DNA of 64,000 nt from an uncultured Bacteroidales bacterium (GTDB lineage: Bacteria; Bacteroidota; Bacteroidia; Bacteroidales; UBA932). Location of the stretch: positions 1 through 64,000 of the forward strand of contig ONKE01000056.1 of assembly GCA_900318355.1 (NCBI GenBank), given 5' to 3'. How positions within the stretch are numbered: the stretch's first letter is position 1; each line of letters opens with the position of its first letter. Shown here piece after piece: positions 43,146 through 51,888 of this stretch. The translations under genes were made by a program, and so were the position numbers. A model generated the notes under the pieces. That model had not been told where the DNA came from, made no database searches, and was given only the letters and a program-made list of their open reading frames with translations.

Positions 43146-45818
43146 ATGAAAAAGATTGTCACCATTTTCGCCGGCCTCGTCCTTTCCGCCGGCCTCGTTT
43201 TCGCCCAGCAGGATGCCCGCCAGCGCACCATCGATACCATCGTTGCCGACGCCCTCGCACAGCTGCCCGCCCGTGATGCGGAAGCACGCGTGGAACCTCT
43301 TGCCGACCTTGCCAAATGGGCGCCCGTGTCCGTGCCGCAGACGGCGAAGCTTCTTCCCCAGTCCCTGGCAGAATATGCCCTGGACGGCCTTGTAACCTAT
43401 GTTTCCGACAAATTAGACCGCAAGGCCGCCGTTGCCGAGGGGCTTCGCCGCGCCATCGCCGAAGCTCCCGCCTCCAACAAGCAGTTCCTGCTGGCCTGTC
43501 TGAGCCGTATTGCCGGCCCCGCCGACATCGATTGCCTCAGCGCCTGCGCGGCCGACCCCGCCCTTGCATCCACGGCCATCGGTACGCTTGTCGCCATTCC
43601 CGAGGCCGAAGATGCCATCATGGCCCTGATTGGCAAAGGCGAAGCCGACCACTCCCTTCTGGCTTCCGCCGCCGCCAAATGCGGTTTGCGTCAGGCCGAG
43701 CCCGTGCTCCTGTCGTGGAATGCCGAGCCCGGTGTCCTCGAGGCGCTTGGCGTAATCGGCAGCGAAGCTTCCGCGCCGGTCCTCAAGGCGCAGTCGCCTG
43801 TCGACTATGCCCGTCTGCTTCAGACACTTGCCGCAGATGGAAAGACGGCCGTCGCGCTTAAAGGCGCCAAAGAGCTCGTAAAGAGCGAAAATGCCGCCAT
43901 CCGCACCGCCGCGACCAATCTCCTCCTCAGCGCGCAGCCCTCCAAGAAGGCCCTGCCGCTGGTCGACAAGATCATTGCCGACCCCGACCGCAGCTACCGC
44001 GTCGCGTGCCTCTCCGAGGCTGGTAAAGTGCTTGGAGCAGAGGCTGTTGCCTCCCGCGCCTCCAAGCGGTTCAAGAAGCTTTCTCCCGAGGCTGCAGGCG
44101 ACGTCCTTTATTGGGCCGGTTGCAACGGCGTGATGGGAGAAACCGTCCGCGCCGAAGCCCTTGCCGGCTCGGAAGACGCCATCGAGGCGGCAGGACGCCT
44201 TGGCCAGACCGATGTCCTTCTCGGCCTTGCCGCAGAGGGCAACAAGGCTGCATACAAAGCCCTTGAGCGTATCCCCGGCGATATCCGTCCGGAACTTCTC
44301 AAATATGCCGAGGCCAATCCCGGCAATGAAAACCTTCTCGCCCTTGCGGGCAGTCGCCGTCTGACCGACCTGGCCCCTCAGGCCATCGAGATGGTCAAAT
44401 CCGACGACGCGTCGGTCAAAGCAGCCGGCCTCCGCGTGCTTCCTGCCCTTTGCGACGCCAAGGTTGCCGCTCCCGTAGCCGCGTTGCTGGACGATGCCTC
44501 CGGAAGCGACGTCGCAGCCCTGCAACAGGCCTATTCCAACGCAATCCGCAACCTGGACGGCGCCGGTCAATATTCCGAGGCAGCCGCCCGCATCCGCACC
44601 GCCGTCAATCCCGAGAGGTTCTATCCCGCCCTGGCCCAGAGCGGTTCCGCCGATGCCGTGGCCAAGCTTGCAGCCAACGCGGCCCGTCCCGAGGCCCGTC
44701 AGGCGCTGATGGCAATCGACAACCCCTCCGCGGCTCCCGAGCTGCTGCGCCTGAGCAAGACCGCCCCGGAAAAGAACGCCCTGCTCAGCCGTTACGTCGA
44801 GCTGGTAAGCACTTATGAATCAGACCTTGACAAGCGCCGCGTCGATATCGCCAACGCCCTTTCCCGCAGCGATGACGCCGACTTCCGCGGCAAGGCTCTT
44901 GGTGCTGTCGCCAAGATCCCCACGATGAAGGCCTTCCTCCTCGCCGGCAAATATCTCGACAGCAACGCCGCCTATCCTGCGGCTGCTGCCGTGCGTACGA
45001 TTGCGGCCAAGACCAACGAGGAAATCGACTACGCCCGCTACAAGGAATATCTCGAAAAGGCCAAGGCCATCTATGCCGCCCGCGGCGGTGCCGACGACGG
45101 CTATTCCATCGACCAGATCAACGGCCTTCTCGCCGACGCCGAGCCTTCGCCGATATTCGTCCTTCCCGCCGACGAGGCCGCCCAGGGTTTTGAAATCCTC
45201 TTCGACGGCACCAACCTCGACAAGTGGCAGGGCGACAAGGAAGGCTACACTCCCGTCAACGGGGCAATCTACGTGTCGGCCGGCTATGGCGCCACCGGCA
45301 ACCTCTACACCATCAAGGAATACCGCAACTTCGTCTTCCGCTTCGAGTTCTGCTTCGTGCGCGAAGGCATCAACAACGGCGTCGGTATCCGCACCCCGAT
45401 GGGCGTAGATGCCGCATTCGATGCCATGTGCGAGTGCCAGATCCTCGACCACGACGCCCCGATGTACGCCGGCCTGCACGACTACCAGGTCCATGGCTCC
45501 GCCTACGGTATCGTCCCTGCGAAACGCTTGGTCCACAAGCCTTTGGGCGAATGGTCCACCGAGGAAATCCGCGTTGAGGGCGACCGCATCAAGTGCACCG
45601 TCAACGGCGAGGTCATCCTCGATGCCGACCTGCGCAAGGCCTGCAAGGGACATGCTGTCGCTCCCGACGGAAGCAACCACAATCCCTACATGATCGACGG
45701 CCGCAACCACCCCGGTCTCTTCCGCGAGCGTGGCTACATCTCCTTCTGCGGCCACGGCGACGGTCTGAAACTGCGTAACATCCGTGTACTTGATCTCGAA
45801 AAGAAAAAGAAGAAATAG
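43146..45818 (+). CDS. Secreted HEAT-repeat protein fused to a DUF1080 (3-keto-disaccharide hydrolase) domain
   Basis: The 890-residue protein has a signal peptide (MKKIVTIFAGLVLSAGLVFA) at the ATG at 43146; an earlier in-frame ATG at 43062 lies in the preceding gene. Residues about 30-640 are alanine-rich alpha-helical repeats of HEAT type, a likely scaffold. Residues about 680-885 are a DUF1080 domain: FEILFDGTNLDKWQG, FRFEFCFVREGINNGVGIR, ECQILDHDAP and ISFCGHGDGLKLRNIRV. DUF1080 proteins cleave 3-keto-glycosides by elimination/hydration. The protein ends in a run of five lysines. Most DUF1080 proteins are single-domain, about 200-300 residues, so this fusion is large. It is flanked by two oxidoreductase genes at two and three bases. 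Confidence 0.85.
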   Translation: MKKIVTIFAGLVLSAGLVFAQQDARQRTIDTIVADALAQLPARDAEARVEPLADLAKWAPVSVPQTAKLLPQSLAEYALDGLVTYVSDKLDRKAAVAEGLRRAIAEAPASNKQFLLACLSRIAGPADIDCLSACAADPALASTAIGTLVAIPEAEDAIMALIGKGEADHSLLASAAAKCGLRQAEPVLLSWNAEPGVLEALGVIGSEASAPVLKAQSPVDYARLLQTLAADGKTAVALKGAKELVKSENAAIRTAATNLLLSAQPSKKALPLVDKIIADPDRSYRVACLSEAGKVLGAEAVASRASKRFKKLSPEAAGDVLYWAGCNGVMGETVRAEALAGSEDAIEAAGRLGQTDVLLGLAAEGNKAAYKALERIPGDIRPELLKYAEANPGNENLLALAGSRRLTDLAPQAIEMVKSDDASVKAAGLRVLPALCDAKVAAPVAALLDDASGSDVAALQQAYSNAIRNLDGAGQYSEAAARIRTAVNPERFYPALAQSGSADAVAKLAANAARPEARQALMAIDNPSAAPELLRLSKTAPEKNALLSRYVELVSTYESDLDKRRVDIANALSRSDDADFRGKALGAVAKIPTMKAFLLAGKYLDSNAAYPAAAAVRTIAAKTNEEIDYARYKEYLEKAKAIYAARGGADDGYSIDQINGLLADAEPSPIFVLPADEAAQGFEILFDGTNLDKWQGDKEGYTPVNGAIYVSAGYGATGNLYTIKEYRNFVFRFEFCFVREGINNGVGIRTPMGVDAAFDAMCECQILDHDAPMYAGLHDYQVHGSAYGIVPAKRLVHKPLGEWSTEEIRVEGDRIKCTVNGEVILDADLRKACKGHAVAPDGSNHNPYMIDGRNHPGLFRERGYISFCGHGDGLKLRNIRVLDLEKKKKK

Positions 45819-45821
45819 CCT

Positions 45822-47018
45822 ATGGAACGACTGCGGCTGGTTGTTTTCGGCCTGGGCAACCGGGCGCGCAAGTACTTGAGCTATCTTGACATGCATCCGA
45901 AAGAGGCGGTCCTGGCGGCCGTCATCGAGCCGGATAAGTTTAATCGCGCCTGGGCACGCCGCCGCTACGGAGTGCCCGGTGCCGCGTGTTTTGCCGACGC
46001 TGAAAGTTTCTTCAGCAGCGGAATAGAGGTCGACGCCGCCATAGTCGCTTCTCCCGACCGCGTCCATTATTCCCAGATGCGGGGGCTCCTTGCAATGAAA
46101 TGCCCCGCGCTCCTGGAAAAGCCGGCGGCATGTACGTGGGAAGAATGCCAGGAGCTGGAGAGGCTCGCCGCCGGCATCCCGGTGGGCATATGCTATGTCA
46201 TGCGCTTCCACCCTTACTACCGTAGGATCAAGGATATAATTGATTCCGAGGAGCTTGGTCGCGTCGTTTCGGTCGAGCATACGGAGTTCATAGGCCCCGA
46301 CCGCATGGGACACACCTACGTCCGCGGCCACTGGTCCAAGGCGGAAGAAAGCGCCCCGATATTCCTTTCCAAATGCTGCCACGACGTGGATATGCTCCTG
46401 TGGCTTCTTGGCGGCAAGGCGAGCGAAATACGCTCCGAAGGCAGCCTGTCGTTTTTCTGCCCGTCCAATGCGCCCGCAGGCAGCACGGCCCGTTGCATCG
46501 ACTGCCCGATGGAGCAGGTGTGCCGCTATAGCGCGGTCGACCTTTATCGCCGTCGCCGCGAATGGACCGGAAGTTTCGTGATTCCCGACGGCCAGACGCT
46601 TTCCGACGTTGTGGAGCGCGAGCTGACCGAGGGCCGCTTCGGCCGCTGCGTGTTCCATTGCGACAACGACGTTTTCGACCGCCAGACCGTTTCGTTCCGG
46701 CTCGGCGACATCCCCGTCGTGATGAAGATGGACGGAATAACCCCGCGTGAAGGCCGCGTGAGCATCTTCCGCTGCGAAAAGGGCACGATAGAGGCCCGCG
46801 AAACGGAAATCCTCATCCAGGGCGCAAACGGCAGGCGGGAAGACTTCACCGAGGCCTCACGGCTTCCGCTCCACGCCTATGCCGACCATGCCGTGGTCGA
46901 AGACTTTTTCCGGGCCATCCGCGAAGGCGGCCGCCCGTCTGCCCCCCTTGACGAAGCGCTCGAAAGCCACAGGGTGTGTTTCGTGGCGCAGGAATGCAAC
47001 AAATCCGACAGACAATGA
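45822..47018 (+). CDS. Cytosolic Gfo/Idh/MocA-family oxidoreductase
   Basis: A 398-residue oxidoreductase without a signal peptide. The Rossmann start is VFGLGNRARKYLSYL, followed by IVASPDRVHY and LLEKPAACTWEEC with the family EKP lysine. The catalytic-region histidine is in LSKCCHDVDMLLWLLGG. A Cys cluster (FC near residue 217, then CIDCPMEQVC) is spaced for metal binding and occurs in a known subgroup of this family. Unlike the exported oxidoreductase two genes upstream, this one should act on sugar already inside the cell, perhaps reducing 3-keto sugars back or oxidising a released monosaccharide. It overlaps the sugar porter gene by four bases (ATGA). Confidence 0.86.
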   Translation: MERLRLVVFGLGNRARKYLSYLDMHPKEAVLAAVIEPDKFNRAWARRRYGVPGAACFADAESFFSSGIEVDAAIVASPDRVHYSQMRGLLAMKCPALLEKPAACTWEECQELERLAAGIPVGICYVMRFHPYYRRIKDIIDSEELGRVVSVEHTEFIGPDRMGHTYVRGHWSKAEESAPIFLSKCCHDVDMLLWLLGGKASEIRSEGSLSFFCPSNAPAGSTARCIDCPMEQVCRYSAVDLYRRRREWTGSFVIPDGQTLSDVVERELTEGRFGRCVFHCDNDVFDRQTVSFRLGDIPVVMKMDGITPREGRVSIFRCEKGTIEARETEILIQGANGRREDFTEASRLPLHAYADHAVVEDFFRAIREGGRPSAPLDEALESHRVCFVAQECNKSDRQ

Positions 47019-48256
47019 GAAAGACAAATCTTTGGTTCCTGGCCCTTGTGGCCGCCATGGGAGGCTTCCTGTTCGGCTACGACACGGCCGTTGTCAGCGG
47101 AGCCGAGCAGCAGATCCAGCAGGCCTTTTCGCTTTCCCCGTCTCTTCACGGCTGGGTGATGAGTTCCGCCCTATGGGGAACGGTGCTCGGAGCCCTGTTC
47201 GGAGGCCGTATTACCGACCGCTTTGGCCGCAAGCCCACGCTCTCGGTCATCGGCATCCTTTATCTGGTGTCGGCGCTGTGGAGCGCCCTCGCCACGGGTC
47301 CCGCCACCCTTATTGCAGCCCGCTTCATCGGCGGACTCGCGGTAGGTTGCTCCTCCACCGCCGCGCCCGTCTACATCGCCGAGATTTCCCCTGCGGAAAA
47401 ACGCGGCCTGATGACGGCTATTTTCCAGCTGGATGTCGTGCTGGGTATGTGCGCCTCGCAGCTTGTCAACCTCCTTATCGGCACCGAAGGCGGCCCCGAC
47501 ATGTGGCGCTGGATGCTTGGTGCAGAGGCGGTTCCGGCACTGCTTTTCGCCGTGCTGTGCCCCTTCCTCATCGAGTCTCCCCGCTGGCTGGCCGAGCGTG
47601 ACGCCCTGCGCGCCGGAGCCTCTCCGTCGAGAGCAGTTTTCTTCTGCAAAGCCAATCTCAAGCCTATCCTGCTGGCGATTTCGGTGGCGTTTTTCAATCA
47701 GCTTTCAGGCATCAACGCCGTCATGTATTTCATGAAGCGCATCTACATGATGGCAGGCTTCAGCGACCAGACGGCCCTGTCTCTGGTAGCCCTGACGGGC
47801 GTTTTCAACGCGATTGGCACCATAATCGGGATGAACCTCATCGACCGCCTCGGCCGGAAGACCCTGCTCATAATCGGCGGCATCGGCTACGTGGTTTCGC
47901 TGCTTGCGTGTACGATAGCCTTCCATGCGGGCGCCGGCGTCGTCGCCACGGCGGGCGTCATCCTCTTCATCATCTCGCATGCCGTCGGTCAGGGCGCCGT
48001 TATCTGGGTCATCATGGCCGAAATCTTCCCCACGGCGGTTCGGGCACAGGGGCAGTCGCTGGGCGCATTTACCCATTGGGTCCTTTCCGCGTTCATCACC
48101 CTGGTGTTCCCCATCGCCGCTGCGAAATTCCTTCCTGAAGTGATCTTCGGTTTCTTCCTCGTCATGATGGTGCTCCACCTTCTCTGGGCGATCTTCCTCG
48201 TTCCCGAGACCAAGGGCCGCCAGCTGGAAGAAATGTCCAATATCTGGAAACGATGA
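47015..48256 (+). CDS. MFS sugar porter (XylE/GLUT-like)
   Basis: A 413-residue major-facilitator transporter of the sugar porter family that imports monosaccharides across the inner membrane by proton symport. Signatures present are GFLFGYDTAVVSGA in helix 1, GRITDRFGRKPTL between helices 2 and 3, IESPRWL after helix 6, FFNQLSGINAVMYF in helix 7 and VPETKGR at the end. The start at 47015 overlaps the previous stop as ATGA. The cytoplasmic loop between helices 6 and 7 is about 25 residues, whereas XylE-type proteins usually have about 60 or more, which explains the short total length. Probable cargo is the sugar released by the upstream 3-keto pathway. Confidence 0.92.
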   Translation: MRKTNLWFLALVAAMGGFLFGYDTAVVSGAEQQIQQAFSLSPSLHGWVMSSALWGTVLGALFGGRITDRFGRKPTLSVIGILYLVSALWSALATGPATLIAARFIGGLAVGCSSTAAPVYIAEISPAEKRGLMTAIFQLDVVLGMCASQLVNLLIGTEGGPDMWRWMLGAEAVPALLFAVLCPFLIESPRWLAERDALRAGASPSRAVFFCKANLKPILLAISVAFFNQLSGINAVMYFMKRIYMMAGFSDQTALSLVALTGVFNAIGTIIGMNLIDRLGRKTLLIIGGIGYVVSLLACTIAFHAGAGVVATAGVILFIISHAVGQGAVIWVIMAEIFPTAVRAQGQSLGAFTHWVLSAFITLVFPIAAAKFLPEVIFGFFLVMMVLHLLWAIFLVPETKGRQLEEMSNIWKR

Positions 48257-48765
48257 AGCGCATCGTACTGATTGTCATTCTGGCCCTGTTTTCCCTTGCA
48301 GGGTATGCCCAGGACCATATTTCGTTCCAGGGCGTACCGCTGTGCGGCAACGTCGACGACTGCATCCGGGCCCTCCGCAAGCAGAAATTCAAGCCGGCCG
48401 GCCCGTCCCAGCTACGTGGGAAATACCGTGGCGACGAAGTCACGCTGACCCTCGGCACTTCGCCATCTACGGGGGAGGTCTGCCTGCTCGTAGTCGCCTA
48501 TCCGCGGGCAGCATCATGGCAGGCGCTCAAGAACCAGTACGACACTTCGTTGATGATGCTGTCGGCCGAATACGGACAGCCGTCCCTCAAGAAAGAGGCA
48601 TTCGACTATCCTTACTCCGAAAAGGACGGACTGCGCGCCCTGGAATACGGGAAATGCCATTTCACGGCAGTGTGGACCGTCCCTGCCGGCGAGATTACAG
48701 CATCCATGGCCCAGGACGGCAGGCTGCAGGTTTTCTTCTCCGACAAGTCCGGGATGAAGCAATGA
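48253..48765 (+). CDS. Small secreted protein of unknown function
   Basis: I do not recognise this 170-residue protein. It has a signal peptide (MKRIVLIVILALFSLAGYAQ) and no lipobox. The mature part has two cysteines near the start (VPLCGNVDDC, residues 29-38) and a mixed alpha/beta pattern with a repeated Tyr/Trp content. It looks like the small periplasmic proteins of Bacteroidales that often accompany unrelated operons. It overlaps the sugar porter by four bases and the next gene by four bases, both ATGA, so it is a true member of the operon. Confidence 0.75.
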   Translation: MKRIVLIVILALFSLAGYAQDHISFQGVPLCGNVDDCIRALRKQKFKPAGPSQLRGKYRGDEVTLTLGTSPSTGEVCLLVVAYPRAASWQALKNQYDTSLMMLSAEYGQPSLKKEAFDYPYSEKDGLRALEYGKCHFTAVWTVPAGEITASMAQDGRLQVFFSDKSGMKQ

Positions 48766-49328
48766 AAGCGCTGTTCATCCACGGTCTTGCCTCTTCCGGG
48801 GCCTACAAGATGGCCTCGACCCTTCGCATACTGCTTCACTGCGAGGTAATCGCCCCTGACGTGCCCATCGAGCCCGGCGCCGCCATGAAACTCCTGCATG
48901 ATATATGTGCTTCGGAGCGGCCCGACATCATCGTGGGGCTGTCCCTGGGCGGTTTCATGGCCCAGAAACTTCGCGGCTTCCGCAAGGTGCTGGTCAATCC
49001 CGACCTGCATCCCTCGCGCCTCCTTTCCACGATGAAAGGCCGGGTGAAATACCTTTCCCCGCGCGCTGACGGAGCCGAAGATTTCCTCATTACGGACGAG
49101 ATTTGCGCCGGTTATAAATTGCTGGAAGACGGCGAGTTCATCGGGTTGGACGAGGCTGAGCGCTCGATAACCCGCGGCTGCTTTGCGACGGAGGACGAAA
49201 TGGTCCGCTGCGGCGACGAATTCGAGCTCCACTATCCCGGGCAGGGCGTCCGCTATCCCGGCCGCCATCTGCCTGACTATCCTGCGACTAAGGCATATAT
49301 CCTGCCCGTAATCCAGTCCCTGCTATGA
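48762..49328 (+). CDS. YqiA/YcfP-like alpha/beta-fold esterase
   Basis: A 188-residue cytosolic protein. The start at 48762 overlaps the previous stop (ATGA) and begins at the family N-terminus MKALFIHGLASSG; the reading frame is open far upstream but that part is antisense-like filler within other genes. The nucleophile elbow GLSLGG places Ser61, and LVNPDLHPS follows as in YqiA proteins. YqiA-type proteins are small esterases with poorly known substrates. The last four bases overlap the lipoate ligase start. The functional link to the rest of the operon is unclear. Confidence 0.8.
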   Translation: MKALFIHGLASSGAYKMASTLRILLHCEVIAPDVPIEPGAAMKLLHDICASERPDIIVGLSLGGFMAQKLRGFRKVLVNPDLHPSRLLSTMKGRVKYLSPRADGAEDFLITDEICAGYKLLEDGEFIGLDEAERSITRGCFATEDEMVRCGDEFELHYPGQGVRYPGRHLPDYPATKAYILPVIQSLL

Positions 49329-50302
49329 AAAGCCTGAGCTACCCCTCGACCGACCCCCACCTTAATATGGCCATGGACGAATTTGTCCTGGAGGGGCTTC
49401 GGCTGGACGAGCCGGTCTTCGTCCTCTGGCAAAATGCCCCTTCCGTCATTATCGGCCTGAGCCAGAATGCTTTCGCCGAGGTGAACCTGCCTTATCTGGA
49501 AGAGCATGGCATCGCCCTGGCGCGGAGGGTGACTGGTGGCGGCGCAGTCTATCACGACCTCGGCAATCTCAACTACACCATCGCAGGCCGTTCCCGCGAC
49601 CTCGAGCGCGACTATCCGGCCTATGTGACCATGGTTGCGGATGCGCTGCGCAGGCTTGGCGTCCCGGCCGAGGTGTCGGGCCGCAACGACATTCTCGTTG
49701 AAGGGCGGAAATGCTCCGGCTACGCGAAAAGGGTGTGGAAGGACCGTCTGATGATTCACGGCACGCTGATGTACGATGTTGATTTGGAGGTGCTTACCAG
49801 CGCTCTGGCCGTACCGGGGAGCAAGCTCTCAAGCGCCGGCGTGACTTCGGTCCGCAGCAGGGTCGCCAACCTTAAGGAATTCCTCCCGGGCCTGCCGGAT
49901 ATAGGGGCGTTCCGTGCCGCACTGGGAGAAATCCTGTCCTGCGGCGACGGGCCGATAACCCTGACAGCCGGGCAACTTGACGCCGTCCGGCGCGATGCCG
50001 ACGAAAAATTCCGCACCTGGGAATGGATCTACGGGCGTTCGCCGAGAGGGGAGTTCAGCGTAAGGAAAAAATTCGCCTGCGGCACCGTGGAGGCCACATT
50101 TTCCGTCGACCACGGCCTGATCCGCGGCCTTAGCTTCGGGGGCGACTACCTTGGCAACATGCCGGCAGACGGCCTCGCCTCGCGTCTTGAAGGGGTGAGA
50201 GCCGACCGGGAGAGCCTGACAAAGGCCTGCGAGGGTTGTGAGCGCTATTTCGACGGCATGAGTCCGGAAGATCTGGCCGGACTTATCAATAATCGTCTTT
50301 GA
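49325..50302 (+). CDS. lplA: Lipoate-protein ligase A
   Basis: The enzyme activates free lipoate with ATP and attaches it to lipoyl domains of 2-oxoacid dehydrogenase E2 or GcvH. The 325-residue protein has the family blocks RRVTGGGAVYHDLGNLNYT, GRNDILVEGRKCSGYAKR with the catalytic lysine region, and HGTLMYDVDLEVL, then a C-terminal accessory domain ending near residue 325. Length is normal for bacterial LplA with its small C-terminal domain. It is the last gene of the operon (ATGA overlap upstream). It converges on the serine hydrolase gene with a 17-base overlap. Confidence 0.92.
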   Translation: MKSLSYPSTDPHLNMAMDEFVLEGLRLDEPVFVLWQNAPSVIIGLSQNAFAEVNLPYLEEHGIALARRVTGGGAVYHDLGNLNYTIAGRSRDLERDYPAYVTMVADALRRLGVPAEVSGRNDILVEGRKCSGYAKRVWKDRLMIHGTLMYDVDLEVLTSALAVPGSKLSSAGVTSVRSRVANLKEFLPGLPDIGAFRAALGEILSCGDGPITLTAGQLDAVRRDADEKFRTWEWIYGRSPRGEFSVRKKFACGTVEATFSVDHGLIRGLSFGGDYLGNMPADGLASRLEGVRADRESLTKACEGCERYFDGMSPEDLAGLINNRL

Positions 50303-51821
50303 CGACCGACATCGATTCGGCGAGGGTCGTCATCATTGCCGCGTCGTTCGAGGAATAACGGGAATTGCAGAGTATTACGCCGTTTACTCCGTTCTTGCCG
50401 CGGACCCAGAATGCCGCCGTGCCGGCAAGGTTGCCGGTGTGCCAAGTCGCGACATTGCCGAGGGTGTAGTGGCCAACCTGCCAGCCGTAACCATATCCGA
50501 CGGCGGTTGAGGTGGTTCTGTTGGCGTACATGGTGTTGAGCCATTCATGCGACAGGATGTCGGGGACGGCCGTTCCGTAGTCGACTGCCAGCATGATCTT
50601 CATCAGGTCGGTCGGCGTTGCGATGATACCTCCGCAGGCCGCGGCGACTTCCATGTTGTTGTCGTAGGGATAGGCGTTGTTCTGGGAATAGAAGATGCAT
50701 TCGTTGTCCCGCTTGTCGCTCTTTGCGGTCTTGGAGACCCAGATGTCGCTGACCCCGGCCTTGGCCGCGACCTCCTTGAGGTAGCTTTCGAAGCTCTTGC
50801 CGCTCGCCGCCTCGATTACCTGTCCGAGGATGCAGAAACCCGTGTTGAAATAGCTGTAGCTCGTGCCCGGGGTTGACGGAGAGACGTTTTTCACCAGATA
50901 TTCCACGCGCTGCTGGAGGGTCTTGTTCCTGTAGTTGACGTTCCAGGAGAAAGCGGGGTCGTCTCCGGCGAGGGTGTTGTTCCAGCCCGAGAGGTGGGAG
51001 AGGAGGTGCTTGACCATTATGTCGTCCACCCTTGCTGCGTGGGTGCCGGGGTAGAGGCTGGCGAGGATTCCGCCCGGCGCGAAGACCTTGTCGTCGAGGC
51101 TGAGCTTCCCGTCCTGGCAAAGCGACATTATGCAAATAGCTGTGAGGCTTTTACTTACGCTCGCAAGGCGGAAGAGGTGTCTGTCGGTGCAGGGGACCGG
51201 GTTCTGGAATTCGGCTTCCGCCAGGCCGTAGCTTCCGACGTAGACTATCTTCTCGTCCTTGGTTATGGCCATGCCCACGGCCGGCAGGTTGCTGCCTTCC
51301 ATGAAGTCATAGACCTTTTCGTCTATTTCGACGTTGCCGGTCCTGACGAGGAGGAGGTAGTCTTTGCGGTGCTCGCCGTCTTCGGCCTCGACGGTAAGGG
51401 TCTTGTTGGCGGCAAGGTCGATGGCGGTGCTTGCGTTCACCAGCGTCTGCCCGCCCACGATGGCCTTGGCTTTCTTGCTTACGGCGAAGAACGGCACGAT
51501 GGCGCTCAGGTCGGACCCTTCGGGGAATGTGGCCATTATGAGGTTTATCCCCTTGATATTCCTTATTTTAACAACGGGCGCCACGGAGAGGCCGGGGTTG
51601 ATGGAGACGGGGAATTTGAGGGATGTGAGATCGCATTTGTCGGATTTCGGGCCGGTGGGTTCGGGTTCCGGTTCGGGCTCGGGTTCAGACCCGGGCGTCG
51701 GTTTCGGATCGACTTCTTCGGACGGTTCGAAAGGGACGGGATCCTGCGTGTCAAGGTCGGGCCGGCAACCCTGGGTCAGCGCAAAAAACAGCAGCGCGAT
51801 GATGCTTAATCGCTTTTTCAT
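50286..51821 (-). CDS. Beta-lactamase-family serine hydrolase lipoprotein
   Basis: A 511-residue lipoprotein with lipobox ALTQGC, an acidic tail and a Pro-Glu repeat spacer (about residues 44-56) that should hold it off the membrane. Residues about 60-170 form one or two beta domains. From about 180 it is a class C beta-lactamase/DD-peptidase-like domain: the SVSK motif with Ser221 and Lys224, the tyrosine motif YSYFN, and WHTGNL in place of the KTG box. Proteins of this family in Bacteroidota include esterases and peptidases, and true beta-lactamase activity is not implied. It has its own promoter and a 67-base gap from the upstream PUL C gene. Confidence 0.85.
   Translation of the reverse strand: MKKRLSIIALLFFALTQGCRPDLDTQDPVPFEPSEEVDPKPTPGSEPEPEPEPEPTGPKSDKCDLTSLKFPVSINPGLSVAPVVKIRNIKGINLIMATFPEGSDLSAIVPFFAVSKKAKAIVGGQTLVNASTAIDLAANKTLTVEAEDGEHRKDYLLLVRTGNVEIDEKVYDFMEGSNLPAVGMAITKDEKIVYVGSYGLAEAEFQNPVPCTDRHLFRLASVSKSLTAICIMSLCQDGKLSLDDKVFAPGGILASLYPGTHAARVDDIMVKHLLSHLSGWNNTLAGDDPAFSWNVNYRNKTLQQRVEYLVKNVSPSTPGTSYSYFNTGFCILGQVIEAASGKSFESYLKEVAAKAGVSDIWVSKTAKSDKRDNECIFYSQNNAYPYDNNMEVAAACGGIIATPTDLMKIMLAVDYGTAVPDILSHEWLNTMYANRTTSTAVGYGYGWQVGHYTLGNVATWHTGNLAGTAAFWVRGKNGVNGVILCNSRYSSNDAAMMTTLAESMSVVKDDY
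50300..50332. repeat. Inverted repeat at the convergent ends of lplA and the serine hydrolase gene
   Basis: TGACGACC (50300-50307) and GGTCGTCA (50325-50332) are a perfect 8-base inverted repeat with a 17-base loop. The left arm contains the lplA stop codon; the whole repeat lies in the last codons of the minus-strand gene. There is no T tract, so a terminator role is only possible. Confidence 0.4.
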
Positions 51822-51848
51822 AGAGTCATTGCCATGGTTTGGACAATG

Positions 51849-51880
51849 CGAATATAGCGATTATTGGCTTTTTCTGCAAA
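51849..51880 (-). promoter_or_regulatory. Promoter of the serine hydrolase gene, both boxes visible
   Basis: On the minus strand TTTG (51880-51877) is followed after exactly 20 bases by TATATTCG (51856-51849), one mismatch from TAnnTTTG. The ATG is 27 bases downstream. This is the best-spaced -33/-7 pair in the window and supports transcription independent of PUL C. Confidence 0.65.
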
Positions 51881-51888
51881 CTTTCGGT

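Noticed and set aside
44820..46658. 612-codon minus-strand frame opposite the HEAT/DUF1080 and Gfo/Idh/MocA genes
   Set aside because: Its composition is that of a reverse-complement frame (His/Val/Gly/Asp rich), and it spans the junction of two well supported genes.
48342..48761. Upstream extension of the YqiA-like gene frame
   Set aside because: The extension overlaps the small secreted protein gene in another frame, is Arg/Pro rich, and the family N-terminus begins at 48762.
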